A stretch of 64,000 nt of DNA from Methylomonas sp. AM2-LC (GTDB lineage Bacteria > Pseudomonadota > Gammaproteobacteria > Methylococcales > Methylomonadaceae): positions 4,235,501 through 4,299,500 of the forward strand of contig NZ_CP157005.1 in assembly GCF_039904985.1 (NCBI RefSeq), given 5' to 3'. The translations under genes were made by a program, and so were the position numbers. Under the pieces are notes generated by a model. That model was given only the letters and a program-made list of their open reading frames with translations. It was not told where the DNA came from and searched no databases. Numbering within the stretch: position 1 is the stretch's first letter; each line of letters starts with the position of its first letter. Positions 29,026 to 37,954 of the stretch are shown in pieces.

Positions 29026-29143
29026 ATGCTTAATTATTGTTGTAGTGGTTACCGATTAATACACTATTTTGGAATAGCAATGCCAAGGCAAGATACTCCA
29101 GTAGAAGCACGCATTATACAAGCTTAATAGAAAATGTCCTGTT

Positions 29144-30361
29144 TTAAACTCGACGTTTCTTTTTTGCTGCAATTCGCATTCTCAATGCATTTAATTTAAT
29201 AAAACCTTCAGCGTCTTTTTGATTATAAGCGCCACCATCTGCCTCAAATGTAGCAATGTTTTCATCAAACAAACTATCAGTTTCAGAGCTGCGTCCAACT
29301 ACGACCACATTCCCTTTATACAATTTGACTCTAACCTTACCATTGACCGTTGCTTGCGAGTAGTCAATCATGGTTTGCAGCATTTGTCGTTCAGGACTCC
29401 ACCAGTAGCCATTATAAATGAGGGATGCGTAGCGTGGCATCAACTCATCTTTTAGATGCGCAACTTCCCTATCCAGGGTCAAAGATTCAATCGCTCTATG
29501 CGCTTTCAACATCACTGTACCTGCGGGTGTCTCGTAACAACCTCTGGATTTCATTCCAACATAGCGATTTTCAACGATATCCAAGCGACCCACTCCATTG
29601 GCTCCAGCAATCTTGTTAAGATTGTCCATGACTTCTGCGGGTGTATGAGGTACATCATCAATTGCCACAATATCGCCGTTGCGATACGTCAGTTCAATAT
29701 AGGTTGCTTGATCTGGCGCATTTTCTGGTGACAATGTCCATCGCCACATATCTTCTTCAGGCTCTGTCCAAGGATTTTCTAGCACGCGGCCTTCATAAGA
29801 GATATGCAGGGAATTAGCATCCATAGAGTAAGGTGAGGTCTTGCCTTTTTTCATTTCGACAGCAATACCATGCTTCTCTGCATAGTCGAGCAATTTTTGT
29901 CGGGAATCTAAATCCCACTCACGCCAGGGTGCAATCACTTTAATATCCGGGCGTAAAGCGTAAGCTCCAAGCTCAAAACGTACCTGGTCATTACCTTTGC
30001 CAGTAGCACCGTGCGAAATAGTGTCAGCACCGGTTTCATTGGCAATTTCAATTAGTCGTTTGGCAATTAAGGGCCGGGCTATCGAAGTTCCCAGCAAATA
30101 TTCACCTTCGTAAACAGTATTTGCACGAAACATGGGGAAAACGAAATCGCGGGCAAACTCTTCGCGTAAATCATCAATATAAATTTCTTTAATCCCAGCC
30201 GCTTTAGCTTTAGCGCGAGCTGGCTCCAACTCTTCACCCTGACCAATATCTGCTGTAAATGTCACCACTTCACATGCATAAACATCTTGCAACCATTTTA
30301 GGATGACCGATGTATCAAGACCGCCAGAATAGGCTAACACTACTTTTTTAATTTCCGACAT
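29144..30361 (-). CDS. argG: Argininosuccinate synthase
   Basis: 405 residues, the usual length. The ATP-binding P-loop [12 protein letters not shown] is at residues 10-21; other family segments are [10 protein letters not shown] (citrulline/aspartate site), [16 protein letters not shown] and the C-terminal KLYKGNV. It joins citrulline and aspartate with ATP in arginine synthesis. It appears monocistronic here; no other arg gene adjoins. Confidence 0.98.
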   Translation of the reverse strand: MSEIKKVVLAYSGGLDTSVILKWLQDVYACEVVTFTADIGQGEELEPARAKAKAAGIKEIYIDDLREEFARDFVFPMFRANTVYEGEYLLGTSIARPLIAKRLIEIANETGADTISHGATGKGNDQVRFELGAYALRPDIKVIAPWREWDLDSRQKLLDYAEKHGIAVEMKKGKTSPYSMDANSLHISYEGRVLENPWTEPEEDMWRWTLSPENAPDQATYIELTYRNGDIVAIDDVPHTPAEVMDNLNKIAGANGVGRLDIVENRYVGMKSRGCYETPAGTVMLKAHRAIESLTLDREVAHLKDELMPRYASLIYNGYWWSPERQMLQTMIDYSQATVNGKVRVKLYKGNVVVVGRSSETDSLFDENIATFEADGGAYNQKDAEGFIKLNALRMRIAAKKKRRV

Positions 30362-30460
30362 AATGCGTTTTACACCTTAAACGATAGAAATATACTTAAC
30401 CATTATAACGGAAAAAGCTAACATACCTAACCACTAACTGCAGGGATTTTTATAGATTAA

Positions 30461-31726
30461 TTAGAAGCGTTCTGCCAACAGCCGAACCATCCTGTCTACA
30501 GCCCCCTGATTCTGTTCAACAAATGCCTTTGCATTGACAATTAAAGCGTGTCGAAATTCCACATCTTCATACAAAGCTAACATCGCATCTCTCAATTCAT
30601 CCAGATTATGGCATTGGCGCGCAGCCCCTGCATCCAGCATACCTTGCGCAATATCTTGAAAATTAAACATATAAGCGCCAAATAAAACCGGCACACCTAT
30701 CGCCGCTGGCTCAAGTACGTTATGACCACCAACTGCGACTAAACTACCCGCCACAAATGCCACATCTGCAGCGGCATAAAGCATTTTTAACTCGCCCATG
30801 CTGTCGGCAATATAGATGTCAATATTTTCTGCTAAAACTGTCTCAGTTTGGTCACTACGCATAACAACTGTAAGACCCTGCTCTTCACAGAGCTTTTTAA
30901 CCACCTGAAAGCGCTCTGGATGCCTAGGAACTATCAGTAATAATAGAGAGGGAATATGCGCCTTCAAAATAGAAAACAGGCTTAGTATAAGCTCTTCCTC
31001 ACCCTGATGCGTACTGGCAACAATCCACACATAGCGTCCAACAAACAGCTTTTTGCGTATAGTTTGACCTGCTTCTAAAATTTGTTGGTCAATCAAAACA
31101 TCAAATTTAATATTACCCTGCACTTCAACCTGCTCAGGCTTGGCACCGATCTCAATAAACCGGGATTGATCATCTACAGTCTGCGCAGCAATAAGCTGAA
31201 TGTTGCTTAATGCTGGCTTCACCAATCGCGGAATTTTTAAATATGAGCGCGCTGAATTTGCTGACAAACGGGCATTTAGAATAAAAATAGGTATCTGCCG
31301 CGCAGCACAAGCAGCAAACAGATTAGGCCAAATCTCTTTTTCCATCATTACGGCTAGTTTAGGCTGAAAATTTGCCATAAACCGCCCTATTACATCCGGC
31401 AAATCATAGGGAAGATAAACATGTTCGACACTTTCCGCAAATAATGCCTGCACTCGTGCAGAACCGGTAGGTGTGGTAGTGGTCAATAAAATACGCTGCT
31501 GTGGATAACGCAACTGTAATTGCTTAATTAAGGGAAATGCTGCTTCTGTTTCGCCTACCGAAACTGCATGTATCCAAACGACATGGGAGCTAAGGGGGCG
31601 CTGATAAAAACCAAGTCGCTCTTGCCAACGCTGACGATACTGAGGCGCTTTAAATCCGCGCCAATAAAGACGGCAGAGTATGGCAGGCAATAACAGATAA
31701 AATAACAGCGTATAAAAGGTGCGCAT
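30461..31726 (-). CDS. waaA: 3-deoxy-D-manno-octulosonic acid (Kdo) transferase
   Basis: 421 residues of GT30. The N-terminal membrane anchor (FYTLLFYLLLPAILCRLYW) is followed by WIHAVSVGETEAAFPLI, the Kdo-transferase signature whose Glu is catalytic, and the C-terminal nucleotide-sugar half with GGHNVLEPAAIGVPVLFG. It adds Kdo from CMP-Kdo to lipid IVA at the inner membrane, an essential step of LPS core synthesis. It starts 25 bases after ilvA on the same strand. Confidence 0.96.
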   Translation of the reverse strand: MRTFYTLLFYLLLPAILCRLYWRGFKAPQYRQRWQERLGFYQRPLSSHVVWIHAVSVGETEAAFPLIKQLQLRYPQQRILLTTTTPTGSARVQALFAESVEHVYLPYDLPDVIGRFMANFQPKLAVMMEKEIWPNLFAACAARQIPIFILNARLSANSARSYLKIPRLVKPALSNIQLIAAQTVDDQSRFIEIGAKPEQVEVQGNIKFDVLIDQQILEAGQTIRKKLFVGRYVWIVASTHQGEEELILSLFSILKAHIPSLLLLIVPRHPERFQVVKKLCEEQGLTVVMRSDQTETVLAENIDIYIADSMGELKMLYAAADVAFVAGSLVAVGGHNVLEPAAIGVPVLFGAYMFNFQDIAQGMLDAGAARQCHNLDELRDAMLALYEDVEFRHALIVNAKAFVEQNQGAVDRMVRLLAERF

Positions 31727-31751
31727 AAACTTAAAGTGATTTTCTACATTC

Positions 31752-33287
31752 TTAAGGCACGGCTTTACTTACGCCGCCAGCAAACATACGATAGGCAGGA
31801 TTTGCAGTTTCTTCACGATAACTCAACCCCAACACATCAAGACAATGTACAAACGCCTTGCAATCCTTATCAGCAAGCTGTATCCCTATCAATACCTTTC
31901 CAAAAGCAGCGCCGTGATTACGATAATGAAATAAACTGATATTCCATTGGCTACCTAGAGACATCAAAAATTTTAATAATGCGCCTGGGCGTTCTGGAAA
32001 CTGCAAACTGTAAACTCTTTCGTGCAATTCGAAGGGCGCATGCCCGCCTACCATATAACGAATATGGTCTTTAGCCAATTCACTACAGGTCATATCCGTC
32101 ACAGCAAAACCATCCGCGCTCAATTGATCGATAAGCTGCTGCCTGTCTGTTTCCACACCACTACTGGTAATACCCACAAACACCTGGGCCTCATGACTAT
32201 CAAAATAGCGGTAATTAAATTCGGTAATACTGCGTTTACCCAACATTTTACAAAACCGCAAAAAACTACCAGGCATCTCTGGTATGGTAACTGCCAATAA
32301 AATTTCACGATGCTCACCCACCAGTGTTCTTTCTGCCACATAGCGCAGGCGATCAAAATTCATATTTGCCCCACTATCAATGGCTACCAAAGTGGCGTGA
32401 CTCAGATCCTGTTGCTCAACATATTTTTTTAAGCCAGCCACAGCCAATGCACCAGCCGGCTCTGCAACCGAACGGGTATCATCAAAAATATCTTTTATGG
32501 CCGCACAAATTTCATCCGTACTGACAGTAATCACCTGATCAACATAGAGGCGGGCTAAGCGAAACGTTTCTTCACCAATTTGTTTTACAGCCACACCATC
32601 TGCAAATAAACCGACTTGTGCCAGAGTAACGCGCTGACCTGCCAACATGGCCTGATTTAAACAATCAGCATCATCAGGTTCCACAGCGATGATTTTAATG
32701 TCAGGACGCACAAATTTAACATACGCGGCAATTCCAGCCAATAATCCACCACCCCCTACTGGTACGAAAATCGCGTGTATTGCAGCATTGTGCTGACGCA
32801 AAATTTCCATACCCACGGTTCCTTGGCCTGCAATGACATCGGGGTCATCGTAGGGGTGGATAAAGGTCATCGCTTTTTCTACCGCTATTTCCATGGCATG
32901 CACATACGCATCGTCATAAGAATCGCCATGCAATACAATTTTGGCACCATAGGCACGCACCGCTTTAATTTTAATGTCCGGCGTGGTTTTCGGCATTACA
33001 ATCAAGGCTTTGATACCCATTTTTTTTGCGGCTAATGCAACACCCTGGGCGTGATTACCCGCTGAAGCTGCGATAACGCCTTTCGCCATCTGCTCAGGGG
33101 TTAAGCCCGACATTTTGTTATAAGCGCCTCTTAGCTTAAAGGAAAATACTGGCTGCAAATCTTCGCGCTTTAGATAAACATGGTTGTTAAGCTTTTCTGA
33201 AAGGGTACGAGCAAAGTCCAGAGGCGTTTCCTGAGCAACATCGTAAACTTTGGCACGCAATATTTTTTCTATATAGTTCTGTATCAT
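31752..33287 (-). CDS. ilvA: Biosynthetic threonine ammonia-lyase
   Basis: 511 residues, matching the long biosynthetic form. The PLP lysine lies in FSFKLRGAYNKM (residues 48-59), the phosphate-binding loop is VGGGGLLAG, and the C-terminal third holds two ACT-like regulatory domains (ILLAVTIPEMPGSFLRF and RVYSLQFPERPGALLKF) that bind isoleucine and valine. It converts threonine to 2-oxobutanoate, the first step to isoleucine. It is divergent from rpiA, as in several other gammaproteobacteria. Confidence 0.97.
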   Translation of the reverse strand: MIQNYIEKILRAKVYDVAQETPLDFARTLSEKLNNHVYLKREDLQPVFSFKLRGAYNKMSGLTPEQMAKGVIAASAGNHAQGVALAAKKMGIKALIVMPKTTPDIKIKAVRAYGAKIVLHGDSYDDAYVHAMEIAVEKAMTFIHPYDDPDVIAGQGTVGMEILRQHNAAIHAIFVPVGGGGLLAGIAAYVKFVRPDIKIIAVEPDDADCLNQAMLAGQRVTLAQVGLFADGVAVKQIGEETFRLARLYVDQVITVSTDEICAAIKDIFDDTRSVAEPAGALAVAGLKKYVEQQDLSHATLVAIDSGANMNFDRLRYVAERTLVGEHREILLAVTIPEMPGSFLRFCKMLGKRSITEFNYRYFDSHEAQVFVGITSSGVETDRQQLIDQLSADGFAVTDMTCSELAKDHIRYMVGGHAPFELHERVYSLQFPERPGALLKFLMSLGSQWNISLFHYRNHGAAFGKVLIGIQLADKDCKAFVHCLDVLGLSYREETANPAYRMFAGGVSKAVP

Positions 33288-33396
33288 TATCCTAAAAACT
33301 GCTGAGAGAATGGCTATTATCGGTTATTATCCCACACAATGACTGGCGTATCGCCCCGTGTCAGATTTTATAGAGTAAACCATCAGGACAACAACA

Positions 33397-34056
33397 ATGA
33401 CTCAAGACGAATTAAAAAAACAAGTCGCCCAAGCTGCCCTTAAATACCTTAAGAATATCCCTATCATTGGCATGGGAACAGGCTCAACTGTCACACATTT
33501 AATTAACTTATTGGCCGATTGCGATTTTAAAGCCGATATTGAAGGTGCAGTTTCCAGCTCGATAAAAACCACTGAACATCTTAAAAAGATCGGCATTCCG
33601 GTACTCGAACTGAATCAAACCGGCGATCTGGATGTCTATGTGGATGGTGCTGACGAAGTCACTCCACATAAAAAAATGTTGAAAGGCGGCGGCGGCGCGT
33701 TAACACGTGAAAAAATTATTGCTGCAGCCAGCAGAAAATTTGTGTGTATCGTAGACGAAAGTAAATGTGTCGATGTAATGGGCAAATTTCCATTACCCAT
33801 TGAAGTTCTACCGCTGTCTCGCAGTTACGTAGCCAGACAATTGGTAAAACTGGGCGGACAACCCATATTGCGTGAAAATTATATTACCGATAATGCTTGC
33901 GAAATTCTGGATGTGCACAATTTAAGCATTGTTGACCCAGTTGAACTGGAAAAAACTCTAAATAACATTCCGGGTGTAGTGACCTGTGGTCTGTTTGCAT
34001 TGCGTGGTGCCGACGTGGTGTTGGTGGGTAAAGGTAGTGAAGTAATTACTTACTAG
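33397..34056 (+). CDS. rpiA: Ribose-5-phosphate isomerase A
   Basis: 219 residues, the normal size. The phosphate loop GMGTGSTV is at 26-33, DGADEV holds the catalytic Asp region, and [12 protein letters not shown] with the catalytic Glu in the next helix are intact. It interconverts ribose-5-phosphate and ribulose-5-phosphate. AGGA stands ahead of the start codon. A hairpin (34074-34110) follows the stop. Confidence 0.98.
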   Translation: MTQDELKKQVAQAALKYLKNIPIIGMGTGSTVTHLINLLADCDFKADIEGAVSSSIKTTEHLKKIGIPVLELNQTGDLDVYVDGADEVTPHKKMLKGGGGALTREKIIAAASRKFVCIVDESKCVDVMGKFPLPIEVLPLSRSYVARQLVKLGGQPILRENYITDNACEILDVHNLSIVDPVELEKTLNNIPGVVTCGLFALRGADVVLVGKGSEVITY

Positions 34057-34073
34057 TACAATCCATCCTAAAA

Positions 34074-34110
34074 TAAGCACAAGCGGGGTTATTAACCTCA
34101 CTTGTGCTTA
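34074..34110. other. Long hairpin between rpiA and the DUF1415 gene
   Basis: TAAGCACAAG (34074-34083) pairs with CTTGTGCTTA (34101-34110), and inside it GGGGTT pairs with AACCTC (one G-U) around loop ATT. No T-run follows on the plus strand, while on the minus strand the stem runs into TTATTTTAGG. It overlaps the upstream region of the next gene, so it could be a processing site or a terminator read from the minus strand. Confidence 0.55.
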
Positions 34111-34134
34111 GCCAATGACTGCTTTTATCTAATC

Positions 34135-34704
34135 ATGACTTCGCAAGAAATTATCAACACCACACAAAACTGGCTGACATCTTTTATCATCACCTATAGT
34201 ATTTGCCCATTTGCCCGCCAAGTACATGAAAATAATAGTATTAGCTACGAAGTTATCAGTGACGACAGTTTGGAATCAGGTTTACTAGCGTTAATCAAAG
34301 CCTGTCAGCATCTGGATACAAACCCAGAGATAGTAACGACACTACAAATTTTTACTGCAATAGGCAGCAATTTTGACGATTTTCTTGATTTTGTGGCGAT
34401 TGCTGAACAACTTTTAATCGATCAAGGCTATGAAGGCATATATCAACTAGCCAATTTCCACCCTGATTACTGTTTTGCCGGTTCGACAGAAAACGATCCA
34501 GCTAATTACACCAACCGCTCACCCTACCCGATGCTGCATATCATCCGCGAAGACAGCATCACTGCAGCGCTACAAAGCTATCAAAACCCGGAATTAATTC
34601 CCGAACGCAATATAGAATTTACACGCAAATTAGGATTAGAAAAATTACAGGGATTACTAGCTGGAAGTTATTTGGATACTAGCTTAAACAAACACCTAAA
34701 GTAG
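34135..34704 (+). CDS. DUF1415-family protein
   Basis: 189 residues from the ATG at 34135; the frame is open 11 codons further up but that part falls in the hairpin and is not conserved. ICPFARQV near residue 25 and a later FHPDYCFAG and NRSPYPMLHIIRE are the DUF1415 hallmarks. The conserved Cys, His and Pro residues suggest a metal or redox site, but the family function is unknown. No signal peptide. It is 78 bases after rpiA and possibly cotranscribed. Confidence 0.85.
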   Translation: MTSQEIINTTQNWLTSFIITYSICPFARQVHENNSISYEVISDDSLESGLLALIKACQHLDTNPEIVTTLQIFTAIGSNFDDFLDFVAIAEQLLIDQGYEGIYQLANFHPDYCFAGSTENDPANYTNRSPYPMLHIIREDSITAALQSYQNPELIPERNIEFTRKLGLEKLQGLLAGSYLDTSLNKHLK

Positions 34705-34860
34705 TCTTTGATTATTCAAAGATGAAAAACCAAGCTAATCAACAGTTAATAAAAGGCAACCCCTGAAAGCTTTGCAATTAAGACAGAAAGTTCGCTCATT
34801 TAAATAACTGCTGGTTAATTTAGCACGTAGATGCGGTGGGGTAAGAGTTACATCTAAGTA
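34705..34860. other. Intergenic stretch, small hairpin only
   Basis: Together with the small frame at 34861-34995 this fills the 310 bases between two long convergent genes. It contains TCTTTGA-TTAT-TCAAAGA (34705-34722), a weak 7-bp hairpin without a T-run, right after the DUF1415 stop. Nothing else was recognised. Confidence 0.35.
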
Positions 34861-34995
34861 TTAACTTATCCGTTTGGCCACTTCGATATCTTTGCGCAAC
34901 CAATCATTGATCAAATTCCGAATCTTATCGGAGTCGAACTCACATTTTTGACTGAAAAACAAAAAAACGTCTTTGTCTAGATAAATTTGAATCAT
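34861..34995 (-). CDS. Possible 44-residue ribbon-helix-helix-like protein
   Basis: A short minus-strand frame starting 19 bases after the NDH-2-like gene, on the same strand, with GGA 8-9 bases before the ATG. It reads MIQIYLDKDVFLFF, then KIRNLINDWLRKDIE. A beta strand with alternating residues followed by two helices, the second starting with I-x-x-L-I-N-x-W-L, resembles the ribbon-helix-helix fold of CopG or BrnA-type antitoxins. At 44 residues it is short, and there is no toxin gene beside it. It may be a regulator cotranscribed with the flavoprotein, or chance. Confidence 0.4.
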   Translation of the reverse strand: MIQIYLDKDVFLFFSQKCEFDSDKIRNLINDWLRKDIEVAKRIS

Positions 34996-35014
34996 TTCTA
35001 TCCGTCACCAATAC

Positions 35015-36223
35015 CTAAGGAACTATGACGTAATCAGGATTGGCGATAGCGAAGGCCGCTTCACGATCCGCCTCAGGTGGATAAATCCATTGTGTGTTAA
35101 TCGCACGTTTGAGTGCCTTAGCCTCCTGTCGCGTCATTTTAACCTGTCGATCCCAACCTTCTGTGTAGAGCGCACCCCACGGACCAAGATCCAGACAGGT
35201 GACGTACTTAGGCTGGCTGTATGGATGAACTGGTAATCCGACTAACTCAGCGGCTGCGTTGTGGCCGGCAACACGACCCAGACTCAAGGCGTGTTGACAA
35301 GACATCAACGCTACGTGGCCTTCATGATCTGTCGCTGCGCGCGCCATATCTCCCGTAACAAAGATCGATTTTGCGCTGTTTGCACGCAGATACGCATCAA
35401 CCTGTATGCGACCAAAGGCATCATGTTCGCCTTCGATCTGAGCGGCAAGCCCATTGGCTCTGGCTCCTGCGGTCCAAACTACTGTATTGGTAGCGATGCG
35501 CTCACCTGTCGAAATAAGCACGCTTTCAGCATCAATCGCTACCACAGCAGCGGAAGTTTTCACTTCTACGCCACATTCTGCCAGTGCCTCCGTAATGCAG
35601 GGGCGCGGAACTGGTCCGAGATCTGGGCCGATATCCGATTCACGTTCCAGCACCACAACCTGAATATTTGCATCAGAGCCCAATATATTGCGTAAACGTC
35701 CAGGCATGTCTGCTGCTGTCTCTAAACCAGTGAAACCGCCACCTGCCACCACGACAGTGTTGCGGGCTATCGACTCTGGCTTAGTCGAGAGAGCCTGCAA
35801 GTGTTCATCAAGTTCTATTGCGCAAGATAGCTGATCTACGTTGAAGCTGTATTCCTTAATTCCTGGCAAGTTGGGCAGGAAGAGTTGACTGCCAGTCGCA
35901 AGTACCAAGCGATCAAAAGCTAATGTTGTGTGTTTCCCGTCAAAATTGACGACCTCTAATTCTTGCCTTGCTGCGTCGATTTTTACTACTGTACCTGGGT
36001 GGTGTTGAACCCCGATCACCTTTAAAAGCTCGCTAATATCCGGTGCCATTTCATTAAACACGGTTTCATAAAAACGTGGGCGAATATGAAGATGTGGAGT
36101 CGGTGAAATGCTAATGATTTCTAATTCACCGCACTTTCCTGCCAGGTAAACGGCGCGTGCAGCAGATATTGCAGCCCACATACCGGCAAAACCGCAGCCT
36201 ACTATTACAATTTTCTGGTTCAT
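35015..36223 (-). CDS. NDH-2-like NAD(P)H dehydrogenase (FAD/NAD-binding oxidoreductase)
   Basis: 402 residues of the pyridine nucleotide-disulphide oxidoreductase family. FAD motif VIVGCGFAGMWAA at 5-17; NAD motif VVVAGGGFTGLETAADM in the middle; the second FAD motif is SIFVTGDMAR. No C-x4-C redox pair is present, as in type II NADH dehydrogenases. No transmembrane helix is evident, so membrane contact would be peripheral. It would oxidise NADH to reduce a quinone or another acceptor. Two 60-base stretches I counted inside the gene have 52% and 62% G+C, against 40% in the neighbour at 36541, so recent acquisition is likely. An inverted-repeat element lies just upstream of the start. Confidence 0.85.
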   Translation of the reverse strand: MNQKIVIVGCGFAGMWAAISAARAVYLAGKCGELEIISISPTPHLHIRPRFYETVFNEMAPDISELLKVIGVQHHPGTVVKIDAARQELEVVNFDGKHTTLAFDRLVLATGSQLFLPNLPGIKEYSFNVDQLSCAIELDEHLQALSTKPESIARNTVVVAGGGFTGLETAADMPGRLRNILGSDANIQVVVLERESDIGPDLGPVPRPCITEALAECGVEVKTSAAVVAIDAESVLISTGERIATNTVVWTAGARANGLAAQIEGEHDAFGRIQVDAYLRANSAKSIFVTGDMARAATDHEGHVALMSCQHALSLGRVAGHNAAAELVGLPVHPYSQPKYVTCLDLGPWGALYTEGWDRQVKMTRQEAKALKRAINTQWIYPPEADREAAFAIANPDYVIVP

Positions 36224-36234
36224 TGCCTTTACCT

Positions 36235-36408
36235 TTAGGTACGCTTAACGCTAGAGTAATCGTACACATGTATATTGTCGCCATTAACTTACAAATTAAT
36301 TTCCCTATATCAGCAGATAAACTCCTTAGTCTGAAAACTCAAAAATACCAGCCCTCAACCTGATATAGATTTCATTCGTACGATTACAGTAACGTTAATC
36401 GTACCTAA
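36235..36408. repeat. 174-bp element bounded by 31-bp imperfect inverted repeats
   Basis: The left end (36235-36265) starts TTAGGTACG and ends GTAATCGTAC; the right end (36378-36408) is its reverse complement with 4 mismatches in 31. Inside, CTATATCAG (36305-36313) and CTGATATAG (36360-36368) form a second inverted pair. No reading frame fits. This looks like a MITE or the remains of an insertion sequence; no clean target duplication is visible (CCTTT against GCTTT at best). Its left end abuts the ribosome-binding site of the NDH-2-like gene, so it may carry that gene's promoter. Confidence 0.6.
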
Positions 36409-36479
36409 GCTTTGAACACATTATTTTCGGGTTAATGCGTACTTTGTCTAGGTATCGCTTGTTTAAATTTCGTTAACGT

Positions 36480-37181
36480 CTACTTGGAATAATAATCAAA
36501 ATCTTCCATTTTTTTCAGATTGATTTTAGGTTCTATGCTAATTGCCTCTTCGTTTCGCTTTAGTTCCGGCTCAGGGAGTATATGTAATTGTTCTATAAAC
36601 TCTTTAAACCATGGTTGCTGATGAATGCTTGCCAAATCAGCATCCTGCAACACAACTGGCTCGTCAGGCAAACTGCCACTATCTTTGGCTAGCTGCAATG
36701 CGGATAAACAAGCAGTTTCATCTCCGTTTAAAGCGTGGATACAAGCCAGATTATAGGCAGCACTGCCCTTTTGGATACTACCGGCCCGCTCGAAAAATTG
36801 TTTGGCTTTATGATAAAGGGCTGCTTTTGATACTTCGTCGCTTATACGCGCCAACGACATTAAAGCCACTCCGCCATCAATCGCCGCGCCCAGATAATTG
36901 GGAGCCATCAATAAACAAAACGAGAACTTGCCGACAGCATCTTCCAATGTGCTGATAGCCTGTTCTGTTTCTTGAGTTTCTGCTTCGTGCAACAAAGCAA
37001 ATCCCCAATGATAAAGTGCTTCAGAAACAATCAGATTATCAGCGATAACTTTGGCAAAGCCCTGATAGGCACCTTTATAAAGCTGCTCAGCTTTACCACC
37101 TGTATTTTTACGGGCCTGGGCAACCTGCTTAATGGAGGCATCCAGGGTTGAACGTTTTTGAAACGAACTAAATATTGACAT
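36480..37181 (-). CDS. TPR-type repeat protein of unknown role
   Basis: 233 residues without signal peptide. The helix pairs match tetratricopeptide repeats loosely: EALYHWGFALLHEAE (about 55-70), AAIDGGVALMSLAR, and AAYNLACIHALNGDETACLSAL (about 160-180). The end motif PWFKEFIEQL resembles TPR proteins in which the last helix caps the stack. It probably mediates protein contacts in the cytoplasm; partners are unknown. It is divergent from the DUF2288 gene. Confidence 0.7.
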   Translation of the reverse strand: MSIFSSFQKRSTLDASIKQVAQARKNTGGKAEQLYKGAYQGFAKVIADNLIVSEALYHWGFALLHEAETQETEQAISTLEDAVGKFSFCLLMAPNYLGAAIDGGVALMSLARISDEVSKAALYHKAKQFFERAGSIQKGSAAYNLACIHALNGDETACLSALQLAKDSGSLPDEPVVLQDADLASIHQQPWFKEFIEQLHILPEPELKRNEEAISIEPKINLKKMEDFDYYSK

Positions 37182-37288
37182 ATAACTCCTCTGACGGGCT
37201 ATTTAAGTTCCAAGAAAGCATAATAAGCTTTAGGTGCGATAAAATAAGCGCGAATACTACAGCATCCTATCAATTACAGACAATATTT

Positions 37289-37600
37289 ATGAGCGAAATC
37301 ACTGACCAACTTGATAAGACTAAAGTCAACTTGGAAACTTCACAAATCCCCTGGATTGAATTACAACGTTTCTTTGCAAGCGGTCTGGCCATTGCCGTAT
37401 GTAGCGAATTGGATTTAATTGAAGTTGCCTATCAGTTCTCTAAAGATAATAAATCCATAGTGGCGCAATGGCTAAAAGATAAGCAAATTGGTCATGTTAG
37501 CGATCAACAAGCCATAGACTGGCTGGCGCAACAGCGAGATGTGTGGGCTGTTGTGGTTAAACCTTGGGTTTTAGTGCAGTTAGCAAACAACAATAGTTAA
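37289..37600 (+). CDS. DUF2288-family protein
   Basis: 103 residues from the ATG at 37289 (MSEITDQLDKTKVNLETSQI). The frame is open 38 codons further up but overlaps the divergent TPR gene start and shows no family match. IPWIELQRFFASGLAIAV and late DWLAQQRDVWAVVVKPWVLVQ are typical of DUF2288. Function unknown. It stands 1 base ahead of the cupin gene, so the two are translated from one message. Confidence 0.8.
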   Translation: MSEITDQLDKTKVNLETSQIPWIELQRFFASGLAIAVCSELDLIEVAYQFSKDNKSIVAQWLKDKQIGHVSDQQAIDWLAQQRDVWAVVVKPWVLVQLANNNS

Positions 37601-37601
37601 T

Positions 37602-37934
37602 ATGACAATTCTGCCCTCAAACATTTTTACCGACATTCCTGCCGCGTTAAAACAAGAATTATTTCAAACTTTGCTTAGCACACCTACACTAAAAATCGAA
37701 CGCATTGTTTCCAAAGGCCATAATAACCCCTCAGACTTTTGGTATGAGCAATCTCAAGATGAATGGGTACTGATACTACAAGGTCAGGCCAGACTTCAAT
37801 TTTCTGATCAGCATTACGTTGAATTAGCAACTGGTGACTATTTACTCATCCCTGCGCATTGCCGACACCGAGTCGATTGGACAATAGCCGATATAGAAAC
37901 GGTGTGGTTAGCCATTCATATTACCAATTCGTAA
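37602..37934 (+). CDS. Small cupin-domain protein
   Basis: 110 residues forming one cupin barrel. The first motif is loose (WYEQSQDEWVLILQGQARL), the second gives PAHCRHRVDW with two histidines. The pattern DEW-x6-G and P-x2-C-R-H-R is the one seen in small metal-binding cupins associated with proteobacterial housekeeping clusters; substrate unknown. It is cotranscribed with the DUF2288 gene and ends 20 bases from the convergent rhlE. Confidence 0.8.
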   Translation: MTILPSNIFTDIPAALKQELFQTLLSTPTLKIERIVSKGHNNPSDFWYEQSQDEWVLILQGQARLQFSDQHYVELATGDYLLIPAHCRHRVDWTIADIETVWLAIHITNS

Positions 37935-37954
37935 GCAACTGCAAACTCTATACC

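Noticed and set aside
35261..35695. 144-codon plus-strand frame inside the NDH-2-like gene
   Set aside because: It lies wholly antisense to a clearly conserved flavoprotein and its translation shows no family pattern; the higher G+C there lengthens chance frames.
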